A stretch of DNA of 64,000 nt, taken from Candidatus Atribacteria bacterium. GTDB lineage: Bacteria; Atribacterota; JS1; SB-45; 34-128. A model generated the notes under the pieces. That model saw nothing but the letters and a program-made list of their open reading frames with translations, was not told the DNA's origin and made no database searches. The stretch is taken from contig DMCY01000068.1 in NCBI GenBank assembly GCA_003451675.1, positions 1 through 64,000 on the forward strand, read 5' to 3'. Positions 1-8,195 of this stretch are shown here, piece after piece; the stretch's first letter is position 1; every line of letters begins with the position of its first letter. A program made the position numbers and the translations under genes.

Positions 1-244
1 CCTTTAGCGATTCTTTTGTATAGGCTTCCGTTACCGAAACAACATCGTCATCTGCATTAATCTGTTTTACGAGGCTGAATACCCTTTCAGGAAGTACGGT
101 CTTCCTTGTGGTCTACCTGTTTCCCTGTGTACGCTTCATCTTATTGTTACCAATTTTGATGCAACACTCGGTATGGGTGGTTGGCTAGACCTTACCCAAC
201 AGGGACTTTCACCCTGCAAGAAATATAGAGCTTTCTTGGCGCTC
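1..244 (-). mobile_element. Group II intron, 5' end (runs off the window)
   Basis: Read on the minus strand from 244 downwards, the sequence begins GAGCG and contains the blocks GTGAAAGTCCCTG and TCTAGCCAACCACC, then GTGTTGCATC and AAGCGTACACAGGGAAAC. These resemble domain I of bacterial group II introns. Translation of the host transposase gene stops making sense exactly at the GAGCG boundary. The intron-encoded reverse transcriptase and the 3' end would lie beyond base 1, so mobility cannot be judged. The assignment rests on remembered sequence patterns and not on a folded model. Confidence 0.7.
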
Positions 245-508
245 TTCGGTCTCCAGTCTTCTGGAAGAGCGGATATGATTTAAGTAACCGTAGAGGTAGA
301 GTTTGAGCAGATCTGCAGGATGATAGGGCGGTCTGCCTCTTTTTTGATCGGTAGCACGACAGAATTGCAGTGCTTTTAAGTCTAATTGATTGACGTATTC
401 ATTGATGATACGTACCGGATTATCTTTACCAATGTATTCCTCGATGCTTTCGGGAAAGAGGATGATCTGGTTTCGGTCCTCACCCTGGATATAACTCATG
501 GCATTCAC
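245..508 (-). pseudogene. IS1182-family transposase, N-terminal part, interrupted by the intron
   Basis: This is the start of an IS1182-type (DUF772) transposase. It opens with a GTG-initiated leader and MSYIQGEDRNQ, and contains GRPPYHPADLLKLYLYGYL and the IRSSRRLE motif typical of the family. After about 88 residues the reading frame runs into the group II intron at 244 and soon meets a stop. The rest of the transposase would lie on the far side of the intron, outside the window. If the intron still splices, the gene might be functional; as DNA it is disrupted. No certain terminal inverted repeat was identified upstream, although a short G+C-rich stretch near 572-620 could be the element's end. 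Confidence 0.75.
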
Positions 509-640
509 CTTTTTCTTTCTTTTGTATTATTTTCTATGGTTTTATTATATTATGTTAGGTTTTTATATGCAAATAGAAGGTGACTTTTCACACGGTCTGA
601 CGTCCCCTGTTCTTTTTACAGTCAGAAGATGGTTAAAATT

Positions 641-1816
641 TCAAGGATTGATTGTATTGATAAAGAGTTGAATTACTTTTGCTCCACCGATAAATGTCCC
701 TGCCATACTTCCCAAATTGGCAAGAGCAACTACCAGTAATGTTTTAGTAACCCGATTATGGAAAAAGTCTTTAAGGGTAGTGATGTTCCCCAGCTGTTCG
801 AAATCTTCTACCCGGGGCCGCCTGATTAGGGCTTCCACAATACCGGCAAACCACCCGGCAGCTAAAAGAGGGTTTAAAGAACTAAAAGGAGCTGCTACAA
901 AGGCAGTAAGAATAGAGAGAGGATGCGCCATAGCTATTAATGCCCCCAAAGCAGATAGGGAACCATTCCACAAAAACCATTGAGTGATTTGGTCAAAGCC
1001 GGCAGGGGGAGAATAGGTAAAAGTAGAGGCAATAATAGCAATTATTGCCAAGGGGATACCCCAGACTAATACTTTTATATAGTTGGAAGTAGAAGGTATT
1101 TTAGTGAGGGCAATTAAATCATGCTCTTTATCTATTTCTTTTTTAATTCCCGGTACATGTCCGGCACCAACAATAGCAATGACTTTATTACCCGGAGCCA
1201 GTTTTATTTTTTCAGCCAGGTATTGATCTCTTTCATCTATTAAAGTATTTTTCAATCGGGGGAATGAACGGGCTAATTCACTTAAGGCAGCGGTAAGAAT
1301 ATCTTCTGATTTTAGTCTTTCAATTTCTTTTTCCGAAATTTTTTCTTTGCCGAACATACTGAAGATTAACATAAAAAGTATACGTAATTTCCCCCAGAGA
1401 CTGAGTTTTTTCCAGATACGGGTAAAAGTGACCTGGATATCTCTATCGGCAAGAACCAGATGGGCATTGGCCTCTTTTGCTGATGAGATAGCCTGAATCA
1501 TTTCCTGACCCGGATTAATTCCTAATTGCTGAGCTAATCGTTTCTGAAAAGAAGATAAAATCAAATTAGCCAGGAGGAGTAGGGCCTTTTTTTGTTTGAT
1601 TATGGTGATAATATCCATATTTTTCCATTTGTTCCGATTGTTTATACTGTTATAGCGGGCAGGACATAATTCTACGCAGACACTATCCGGCTTTTCTTGC
1701 TCAATTAATTCTTTTACTTCCCGAGCACTATCTTTAGAGACATGGGCAGTGCCTACTAATAAAATTTCTTTTCCGTCTTTTTTTAATATGTGGATATTTT
1801 TACTATTCAGTAACAA
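641..1816 (-). CDS. TraB/PrgY-family membrane protein
   Basis: This 391-residue protein belongs to the TraB/PrgY (pheromone shutdown) family. The N-terminal half carries conserved family motifs: VGTAHVSKDS near residue 22, VELCPARY near 48, and IVGAGHVPGIKKEI near 216. The C-terminal third, from about residue 248, is a run of hydrophobic segments consistent with several membrane helices. Family members resemble Tiki/GumN-like putative metalloproteases, but the bacterial function is not settled. It stands alone between the IS remnant and the AbiEii pair, with no obvious operon partner. No unusual features were seen. Confidence 0.8.
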   Translation of the reverse strand: MLLNSKNIHILKKDGKEILLVGTAHVSKDSAREVKELIEQEKPDSVCVELCPARYNSINNRNKWKNMDIITIIKQKKALLLLANLILSSFQKRLAQQLGINPGQEMIQAISSAKEANAHLVLADRDIQVTFTRIWKKLSLWGKLRILFMLIFSMFGKEKISEKEIERLKSEDILTAALSELARSFPRLKNTLIDERDQYLAEKIKLAPGNKVIAIVGAGHVPGIKKEIDKEHDLIALTKIPSTSNYIKVLVWGIPLAIIAIIASTFTYSPPAGFDQITQWFLWNGSLSALGALIAMAHPLSILTAFVAAPFSSLNPLLAAGWFAGIVEALIRRPRVEDFEQLGNITTLKDFFHNRVTKTLLVVALANLGSMAGTFIGGAKVIQLFINTINP

Positions 1817-1940
1817 TTGTTTTTTCCTCCGGGTGAAATAATGTGAATGTGTCTATGTTTATAAAGTTGAATTAATATTATACCATAAAAAAAATTATAA
1901 AGAATAATTTTTTTGGGGATTTTGAAGGAAAAAAGTGCAT

Positions 1941-1975
1941 AAAACCTACCAGGGGACGCTTGTCTGGTAGGTTTT
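1941..1975 (-). terminator. Hairpin at the 3' end of the AbiEii gene
   Basis: A perfect 12-bp stem (AAAACCTACCAG paired with CTGGTAGGTTTT) encloses an 11-base loop directly at the end of the AbiEii-like gene. A T-run follows on the plus strand and a shorter one on the minus strand, so it may act in both directions. Confidence 0.65.
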
Positions 1976-2598
1976 TATTTATTATTAATTTTTCTAATTT
2001 CTTCTTTGAAAAAACTTTTTACTTCTTGCCAGGAAACAGGAACTGTCATCTTTGGCATTGGATTATTTTCGGCATCTTCGAAATAGGTTAAGCTTTTTAA
2101 AATATGTATCATATTATAATTTACGCTTTTGTATTTCTTTTTAAACAAGCTTAGGAGATTTTTTAGAGAGATTGCTTCTCTACAGATAAAAAATAAGTCA
2201 ATAAAATCTCTTTTTGTTCCGCGTGAGGAAATAGCATCAATTTTCATACAACCTATATCTCTAAGGTCTGCAACGTTAACTCCCGTTATTTGTTTGAGGT
2301 CAAAAAGCAGGGGATAATCATATTTTAAAAAGCTTACCCGGGTTCCGTTAAATATCCCAATTAAAGTATTCTCTGTCTCTCTTTCTATAGAAAATTTACC
2401 CCGGATTTTGATTTTTTGAATTAAGGTTTTGGTATCAATATCATTTTTAGTAAAAAAATCTAAATCAAGGGAAACGCGGTGCTTTAATTGTAAGGCTACG
2501 CCTGTTCCACCAGCTAAATAGAAATTTTTGAGCAAATCTTCTTCGGTTAGTATTTCCAAATTGGCCTTTGTTTTTTTTGAAATGATTTCCTGAGGCAT
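1975..2598 (-). CDS. AbiEii/AbiGii-type nucleotidyltransferase (toxin-like)
   Basis: This 207-residue protein has the hallmark of AbiEii toxins (PF08843 type): AGGTGVALQLKHRVSLDLDF near residues 29-48, the nucleotidyltransferase GG...HR.S.DLD core, and a later KRDFIDLFFI motif. AbiEii toxins of type IV toxin-antitoxin systems transfer nucleotides to targets such as tRNA. Its start overlaps the preceding DUF6922-like gene by 52 bases, which implies translational coupling. A hairpin closes the unit. Whether it is a true toxin or a housekeeping-like member cannot be told from sequence; many chromosomal members are uncharacterised. Confidence 0.8.
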   Translation of the reverse strand: MPQEIISKKTKANLEILTEEDLLKNFYLAGGTGVALQLKHRVSLDLDFFTKNDIDTKTLIQKIKIRGKFSIERETENTLIGIFNGTRVSFLKYDYPLLFDLKQITGVNVADLRDIGCMKIDAISSRGTKRDFIDLFFICREAISLKNLLSLFKKKYKSVNYNMIHILKSLTYFEDAENNPMPKMTVPVSWQEVKSFFKEEIRKINNK

Positions 2599-2849
2599 AA
2601 AATCTTATCTCTCTTTAGATTAAAAATTAGTTGCCAGTAATTGGCACTTCTGGGTGAAAGATTCTTAGAATTATAAAGTACATTTTTTATCTGCTCGAGA
2701 TCAAAGTTGTCTCTCATCCACCTTGCTGCTTTTTCGTCCCCTTCTTCTAAAATTCTTTCAATAATAAATGAAGGAAATATTTCTTTATCTAATTTAGAAA
2801 AATCTATATCCCAAAAATATTTTTTTAGAAATTGAGGAAGTGTTTTCAT
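2547..2849 (-). CDS. DUF6922-like putative antitoxin partner of AbiEii
   Basis: This 100-residue protein has the typical pattern of the DUF6922 group: KKYFWDIDFSKLD at the start, FIIERILEEGDEKAARW in the middle and LSPRSANYWQLIF near residue 65. Such small proteins are commonly encoded next to AbiEii-like nucleotidyltransferases, and I infer an antitoxin or specificity role from that context. The C-terminal end is basic (RKSFQKKQRP) and overlaps the start of the toxin-like gene by 52 bases. No DNA-binding fold can be recognised by eye. Confidence 0.65.
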   Translation of the reverse strand: MKTLPQFLKKYFWDIDFSKLDKEIFPSFIIERILEEGDEKAARWMRDNFDLEQIKNVLYNSKNLSPRSANYWQLIFNLKRDKILCLRKSFQKKQRPIWKY

Positions 2850-2927
2850 ATATTAATTTTACCAGATTATCAGCCAAAACAAAAGAAACTTCTGACAAAG
2901 GATCGTCCCTTGGTAGGTTTTTCTCTG

Positions 2928-3929
2928 TTATTTTATTAGCTGTTCAGCAATTTGGACAGCGTTTAAGGCAGCGCCTTTTCGCAGGTTATCGGAAACTATC
3001 CACATCACCAAGCCCTTTTCGGTAGAAATGTCCTCTCTGATTCTGCCTACAAAGACTTCATCTTTTCCTTCGGTAAATAAAGGCAGAGGATATTCTAATT
3101 TTTCCGGATTATCAATCACTTTAATCCCTGGGAAGGCACTCAATATTTCCCGAGTTTTCTGCACCGAAATTTTCTTTTTGGTCTCTATGTGGACTACTTC
3201 CGAATGAGCCCGATAGACCGGGACCCTCACTGTAGTAGCAGCAACTCGGATATTATCGTCTCCCAATATCTTTCTGGTTTCATCTAACATCTTCATCTCT
3301 TCAGTGGTATATCCGTTTTCTTTAAAAGAACCGATATGAGGGAGTGTATTATAAGCTATCTGATAAGGATAAGCTTTGACTTCAAATTCTTCACCTTTGG
3401 CAAGAGAGGCTGCCTGATTTTTTAACTCTTCTATGGCTTCTTTCCCGGTTCCGGAAACGCTCTGATAGGTGGCTACCACAACTCTTTCTATCCCTGCTTC
3501 ATCATAGATGGGCTTTAAGGCCACTACCATCTGAATAGTAGAACAGTTGGGATTGGCGATTAAACCCTTATGCCATTTTAGATCATCGGGATTTACTTCC
3601 GGAACTATTAGGGGAACATTAGGGTCCATTCGGAAATATTTACCATTATCTATTACTATGGTCCCCTGCTGAACAGCAAGGGGAGCAAAATGCTTGCTTA
3701 CTTCGTCTCCTCCGGAAAAAAGGGCGATATCGATTCCGCTAAAAGAATTATCTTTTAATTCCCGGACTACGACTTTTTCTTCCTTATATTTATATACTTT
3801 GCCTGCTGAACGGACAGAGGCGAGGAGGCTTAATTTTTCCACCGGAAATTTTCTCTCTTCTAAAACCAGCCTCATCTCTTCCCCTACCGCTCCGGTAGCT
3901 CCCACGACGGCTACATTATATTTTTTCAT
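2928..3929 (-). CDS. asd: Aspartate-semialdehyde dehydrogenase
   Basis: Asd reduces aspartyl phosphate to aspartate semialdehyde, the branch point to lysine/diaminopimelate and to threonine/methionine. The 333-residue protein begins with the NADP-binding VVGATGAVGEEM motif. It has the catalytic cysteine in NPNCSTIQM (C129) and the acid-base histidine in YRAHSEVVH (H242). Length is normal for the Gram-positive/archaeal type. One oddity is IDNGKYFRMD at residues 93-102, where the family usually has DNSSAFRMD or similar. Its ATG overlaps the lysC stop (ATGA), so the two are translationally coupled. Confidence 0.95.
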   Translation of the reverse strand: MKKYNVAVVGATGAVGEEMRLVLEERKFPVEKLSLLASVRSAGKVYKYKEEKVVVRELKDNSFSGIDIALFSGGDEVSKHFAPLAVQQGTIVIDNGKYFRMDPNVPLIVPEVNPDDLKWHKGLIANPNCSTIQMVVALKPIYDEAGIERVVVATYQSVSGTGKEAIEELKNQAASLAKGEEFEVKAYPYQIAYNTLPHIGSFKENGYTTEEMKMLDETRKILGDDNIRVAATTVRVPVYRAHSEVVHIETKKKISVQKTREILSAFPGIKVIDNPEKLEYPLPLFTEGKDEVFVGRIREDISTEKGLVMWIVSDNLRKGAALNAVQIAEQLIK

Positions 3930-5158
3930 TTTTCTTCACCTGCTTTATCTAAATTAAATTCTTTATGGACTGTCCTCACCGCATCTTCTATGCGGGAAGC
4001 GCTGATCAGACATGATATTCTAATTCCGGAAGTGCTGATCATGTCTATATTTATCCCTTCTCTGGCCAGGGCACCGAACATCCGGGCGGCTATAGCCGGG
4101 TCGCTGGTGATACCCGCCCCCACAATGGAAACTTTGGCTACTCCCGGTTCCGATATTACTCCTTTGGCCCCAATCTTCTCTGCAACTTGCTTGGTAATTC
4201 GAATAGACTTATTAAAATCGTTTGAGGCAACGGTAAAGGCTATGTCGTTGATCTCGTTACGATGAGAACTTTGTATAATCATATCTACAATTATCTCTTC
4301 TTCGGCTAAGGCTTTAAATAATTTATAAGCTACACCGGGAACATCCGGAACCCCCTGGACTACAATTTTACCTACATTGGTCTCCTGGGTTACTCCTCTT
4401 ACGATTACTTTTTCTAACATTGAGTCTACCTCCTTTATAAGCGTACCTTCTCCTGGAACAAAAGATGATTTAACTATAATCTTTACTTTATAATTTCTGG
4501 CCAGATCTATAGCTCTATAGTGCATTACCTTGGCCCCTAAACTGGCCATCTCGGCCATTTCATCATAGGAGATTACCGGAATTCGACGGGCCAAAGAGAC
4601 GATTCGGGGATCAGCAGTGTAAACTCCATCTACATCAGTATAGATTTCACATTCGTCTGCCTCCAGCTGGGCGGCCAGGGCGATAGCGGTAGTATCTGAC
4701 CCTCCTCTACCCAAAGTAGTGATATCACCATTAGCATCAATGCCTTGAAAGCCAGCCACAATAATTATTTTACCTTTCTCTAAAGCTGATTTTATCTTTT
4801 TATGGTTTACGGCAGTAACCTTAGCCCTGGTATGAACTGCATTGGTAACAATCCCTGCCTGCATTCCGGTAAAAGAAATGGCATCCCAACCCAGGGAGTG
4901 AATAGCCATAGTTAGTAAGGCTATAGAAACCTGTTCGCCGGTAGAAATTAACATATCTAATTCTCGTTCATCGGGGGAGGAGGTAATTTTACCAGCCATC
5001 TTGATTAATTCATCGGTAGTCTTCCCCATCGCCGAGACTACTACCACCACTCTGTCCCCCTCTTTTGCTCTTTCTACTATTTTTTCGGCTACTTTTTTTA
5101 TCCGCTCGATATTTGCTACCGAGCTTCCTCCGTATTTTTGCACTATAATTTTATTCAT
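3926..5158 (-). CDS. lysC: Aspartate kinase
   Basis: Aspartokinase phosphorylates aspartate in the first step of the lysine/threonine/methionine pathway. From the ATG at 5158 the protein is 410 residues, the usual length. It starts IIVQKYGGSSVANIERI and carries GFQGID and TTLGRGGSDTTAIALA in the kinase domain, followed by two C-terminal ACT domains (about residues 260-400) that normally bind lysine or threonine. The reading frame is open further upstream, but the conserved N-terminus and a GAGGAG motif 14 bases before 5158 favour this start. It forms an operon with asd. No T-box or lysine riboswitch was recognised upstream. Confidence 0.95.
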   Translation of the reverse strand: MNKIIVQKYGGSSVANIERIKKVAEKIVERAKEGDRVVVVVSAMGKTTDELIKMAGKITSSPDERELDMLISTGEQVSIALLTMAIHSLGWDAISFTGMQAGIVTNAVHTRAKVTAVNHKKIKSALEKGKIIIVAGFQGIDANGDITTLGRGGSDTTAIALAAQLEADECEIYTDVDGVYTADPRIVSLARRIPVISYDEMAEMASLGAKVMHYRAIDLARNYKVKIIVKSSFVPGEGTLIKEVDSMLEKVIVRGVTQETNVGKIVVQGVPDVPGVAYKLFKALAEEEIIVDMIIQSSHRNEINDIAFTVASNDFNKSIRITKQVAEKIGAKGVISEPGVAKVSIVGAGITSDPAIAARMFGALAREGINIDMISTSGIRISCLISASRIEDAVRTVHKEFNLDKAGEEK

Positions 5159-5209
5159 CAGTAAAAAATTCACTCCTCTAAAAAATTGACCGATTGCCCT
5201 ATTTACCAA

Positions 5210-5631
5210 TTTTCCAATTAGTACCCATTCACCAATTCGTAGGACAAGCGTCTCGCCTGTCTATTCCTATTTATTATTTACTTGACTACCCAAACCTAAA
5301 TTGTCTTCTACTAATCTGTCATTGCGAGCGAACGAAGTGAGCGTGGCAATCCCGGATGGAGATTTCTTCGATCCAGCCACGCATTGCTCGTGGCTAAAGG
5401 CTCACCCACTCCCTCGCAATTACAAAATATATTGTATTTTTTGTAGGGGGCGGAATTTATCCGCCCCGGGTTATTTGATAATTTCTTTTAACGGGTTCGA
5501 TGAATCGAACCCCTACCTTAATTCAGAGATGGGCGAGACACCTGTCCTACAGTTTTATCTGTATCTTAATTTTATAACCAGCTAACCAGGTGACTAACTA
5601 ACCAATTAACTAATCCTATACGAGATACGAT
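5210..5631. repeat. Intergenic cluster of dispersed palindromic repeats
   Basis: No gene is seen here. The spacer is packed with repeats that recur in the window: a GTCATTGCGAGCGAACGAAG block (5318-5420), GGGCGGAATTTATCCGCCCC (5448-5467), the perfect palindrome core GGGTTCGATGAATCGAACCC (5493-5512), and a GGCGAGACACCTGTCCTAC end (about 5531-5550). Similar pieces occur in the same or inverted orientation at 10790-10812, 29410-29478 and 31260-31445. The stretch ends in rewordings of the phrases ACTAACTAACC and CGAGATACG found in other spacers. Confidence 0.8.
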
Positions 5632-6549
5632 TCACGATTCACGAGATACGCATTTGGTTCCGTCTAAATCGACTTCTAATACCAGGATACGACAATTTAT
5701 TCCTGTATTTAAAAAAGCATCTTTCATTACCTTGCTTATTGTTTCCTCTCTACCCTTTTTGGTTAAGGAAACTACCGAGGGTCCGGAACCACTTAAGGCA
5801 ACACCTGCTAAGCCCGTTTTTTTTATTTGGAAAAACATATCTTCAATCCCCGGGATAAAAGGAGCCCTATAAGGCTGGTGCAATCTGTCTTCCATGGCCT
5901 CGGCCAACACTTCCCAATCTGAATTTTGTAAGGCATTAACTAAAAGAGCAGACCTGCTTAAATTAAATACCGCCTTAGATAAAGCAATTTTCCGAGGTAA
6001 AACCTTTCTCATTTCTCCTGTGTTTAAAGTAAAATCCGGTATCGCCACCACAACTCGTAAATCAAGCGGGGTTTTTATCCTGGTCCACTTTATCTCCTCT
6101 TGTCCTGTTTTATAAGCCAGGGTAAGTCCTCCGATTAGAGCAGGGACAATATTGTCCATATGCCCTTCTAAAGAAAGGGCCAACTCAAGCATCTCCTGAT
6201 TAGTTAAATTAATATTATAGAGCTTGGCTGCTCCCACTATTCCCCCTATTATGGCTGCTGCACTACTGCCTAATCCCCGGGTAACCGGAATTTGATTGAA
6301 GGTTTTTATCTTTAATCCTTTTTTGTGTCTATCCCAGCCTGTTTTTTTAAACACCAGCTGTGTGGCTTTCCAGATTAAATTATCTTCTGCCTTATTAAAT
6401 TCTTCTGCACCTTCTCCCTGGTATTCAATAACCAAACCTTTTTCTATCTCTTCTATCTCCAGGTTTAAATACAGTTTTAAGGCCAAACCCAGACAATCAA
6501 AACCCGGACCTAAGTTGGCGGTAGTTGCCGGAACTCTAATTTTTATCAT
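5632..6549 (-). CDS. thrB: Homoserine kinase
   Basis: ThrB phosphorylates homoserine, the penultimate step to threonine. The 305-residue protein is a GHMP kinase: it starts IKIRVPATTANLGPGFDCLG, has the ATP-binding TRGLGSSAAAIIGG near residue 90 and the C-terminal GLAGVALSGSGPSVVSL motif near 250. It lies 12 bases downstream of hom and shares its T-box-controlled transcript. The last codons (CVSRES) are encoded by a CGTATCTCGTGAATCGT stretch that matches the intergenic repeat phrases, so the natural C-terminus may have been altered by repeat insertion. Confidence 0.94.
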   Translation of the reverse strand: MIKIRVPATTANLGPGFDCLGLALKLYLNLEIEEIEKGLVIEYQGEGAEEFNKAEDNLIWKATQLVFKKTGWDRHKKGLKIKTFNQIPVTRGLGSSAAAIIGGIVGAAKLYNINLTNQEMLELALSLEGHMDNIVPALIGGLTLAYKTGQEEIKWTRIKTPLDLRVVVAIPDFTLNTGEMRKVLPRKIALSKAVFNLSRSALLVNALQNSDWEVLAEAMEDRLHQPYRAPFIPGIEDMFFQIKKTGLAGVALSGSGPSVVSLTKKGREETISKVMKDAFLNTGINCRILVLEVDLDGTKCVSRES

Positions 6550-6561
6550 AAATTCTCTCCT

Positions 6562-7848
6562 TTATATTTCCACCACTCTGATGGCACAGCATATTTTTTC
6601 TACGCATTCTAAGCGGGCAACTTCCTTTAAAGCCTCCCGGACATTGCCTTCTTTGGCCTGATGGGTTAAAAAAACAATATCTGCCACTTCTCCGGCTTCC
6701 CCTTTTTGTATAACCGAAAGAAAGCTGACTTTTTTCCGAGCGAAAATACCGGCAATCTCTGCCAGCACCCCGGGCCTATCTTTTACCCTTATCCTCAAAT
6801 AATAAGGAGAATAAGTTTGGTTGAAATCCCTAATCTTTTTCTTTTCAAAACAATTATAGCGATTATTGTAACTATCATAATTTTTAATTATCTCTACTAC
6901 GTCACTAACAATCATGCTTCCCGCAGGTAAAGCCCCGGCTCCCAGACCGGAAAAGGTTAAGTCTCCAAACTCCCCTCCCCGAATCAGAATTCCATTGTAG
7001 GCACCGCCAATATTAGCTAAAGTATGCCTTTTAGGTATTAATGCCGGATGAACCCTTATATCTAAATCCGAACCTGTATTCCGAGCCAAAGCCAGAAGTT
7101 TAACGGTATAGCCCAACTCTCGGGCATATTCGATATCCAGCTTAGAAATATTTCTTATCCCCTCATAATAGATATTGTCCGGATCGATCTTCGCCCTGAA
7201 GGCAATGGCAGAAAGAATAAATATCTTGTTAAAGGCATCAAAAGCATCAATGTCTTTGCTGGGGTCAGCCTCAGCATACCCCTTCTCCTGAGCCTCCTTT
7301 AAGGCCTCTTCATACTCTTTGCCCTCTTCGCTCATCTTGGTGAGGATATAATTGGTAGTGCCGTTTAAAATCCCTATTATATCTTTTAATTTATAGGAAG
7401 TAAGGGAATGAGAAAGTGCCCCGATTATAGGAATAGCGCTGGCAACGCTTGCTTCAAAAAGAAAATACACTTTATTTTTCTGGGCTAAATCTAAAATTTC
7501 ATATCCTGCTTTGGCTATTACTTCTTTGTTGGCAGTAACTACGTGTTTTCCTGAGCTGAGGGCTTGTATGATAAAGCTTTTTGCCGGTTCAAAACCGCCG
7601 ATGGTCTCCACTATTATATCAATTTCCGGGTCAGCTACTACCTCTTTAGCTGAATCGGTTAAGATTTTATAATAATTTTTATCATCAAGTGCTATTTTTT
7701 TATTTTTGTCGGCTATTTTTTTTATGTTTATCTTGCAAGGGAATATTCCTTGTTCGATAAACTTTTTATTTTCACATAAAATTTTAAGTACTCCTTGTCC
7801 TACGGTACCCAGTCCTAATATGCCAATATTTATGGCTTCTTTTTTCAT
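6562..7848 (-). CDS. hom: Homoserine dehydrogenase
   Basis: Hom reduces aspartate semialdehyde to homoserine. The protein has 428 residues, the usual length for the ACT-containing form. The N-terminal NAD(P) domain has GILGLGTVGQGVLKIL; the catalytic domain has GTTNYILTKM near residue 165 and EADPSKDIDAFDAFNKI near 195. A C-terminal ACT domain begins at YYLRIRVKDRPGVLAEIAGI and probably mediates threonine feedback. hom is the first gene of the hom-thrB operon. Transcription should depend on the T-box leader at 7880-8117. Confidence 0.95.
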   Translation of the reverse strand: MKKEAINIGILGLGTVGQGVLKILCENKKFIEQGIFPCKINIKKIADKNKKIALDDKNYYKILTDSAKEVVADPEIDIIVETIGGFEPAKSFIIQALSSGKHVVTANKEVIAKAGYEILDLAQKNKVYFLFEASVASAIPIIGALSHSLTSYKLKDIIGILNGTTNYILTKMSEEGKEYEEALKEAQEKGYAEADPSKDIDAFDAFNKIFILSAIAFRAKIDPDNIYYEGIRNISKLDIEYARELGYTVKLLALARNTGSDLDIRVHPALIPKRHTLANIGGAYNGILIRGGEFGDLTFSGLGAGALPAGSMIVSDVVEIIKNYDSYNNRYNCFEKKKIRDFNQTYSPYYLRIRVKDRPGVLAEIAGIFARKKVSFLSVIQKGEAGEVADIVFLTHQAKEGNVREALKEVARLECVEKICCAIRVVEI

Positions 7849-7879
7849 AATTATCTACCAACCTTCCAGATTAGTCGTT

Positions 7880-8117
7880 AGCATATAAAAAAATCTTTCG
7901 CCTTATATACAAAGACGAAAGATTTTCGTGGTTCCACTTTATTTCCCCGAAGACAACGTGTTTTCGGGGCTCTCTTGTAAGCTGTAAGGGTCTTCTCCCG
8001 AAAGATTTACTCTTTTTGTAAGATTCATCTTAGGCCTCCGGGCTGGTCTTCGGTCGAAAAATTTTTACAGTAAACTTTTCAACCTACTCTTCCCGTCATC
8101 GGCGTATTATTAAATTT
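7880..8117 (-). promoter_or_regulatory. T-box leader upstream of hom-thrB
   Basis: The minus-strand leader has a stem I start resembling known T-boxes (GACGGGAAGAGTAGG near 8090), a middle hairpin CCCCGAAAACACGTTGTCTTCGGGG (written here in parts: CCCCGAA pairs with TTCGGGG), and the T-box motif GTGGAACCACG at 7937-7927. A terminator stem (AAAATCTTTCG with CGAAAGATTTT) and a U-run follow. Uncharged tRNA should stabilise the antiterminator. Given hom-thrB downstream, threonine is the likely amino acid. The specifier codon was not resolved by hand, so tRNA identity is inference. Confidence 0.85.
7888..7926 (-). terminator. T-box intrinsic terminator
   Basis: An 11-bp stem (AAAATCTTTCG/CGAAAGATTTT) followed by seven T residues on the minus strand lies just after the T-box motif, the arrangement expected for a transcriptional T-box switch. 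Confidence 0.8.
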
Positions 8118-8122
8118 CTATA

Positions 8123-8151
8123 ATTTTAGCACTCGGACTTAATTTTGTCAA
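8123..8151 (-). promoter_or_regulatory. Sigma-70-type promoter of the hom-thrB T-box transcript
   Basis: A perfect -35 TTGACA (8151-8146) and a -10 TAAAAT (8128-8123) are separated by 17 bases on the minus strand. Transcription would begin near 8117, right before the T-box stem I. It sits in the gap between gyrA and hom. Confidence 0.85.
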
Positions 8152-8195
8152 AATCCCCCGGGTCTTCTAGTTTGTTTTTGTTTTTCTAAACTTGT

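Noticed and set aside
5301..5585. Plus-strand frame of 94 codons in the asd/lysC-thrB spacer
   Set aside because: It is translated from palindromic repeat DNA and has no family similarity.
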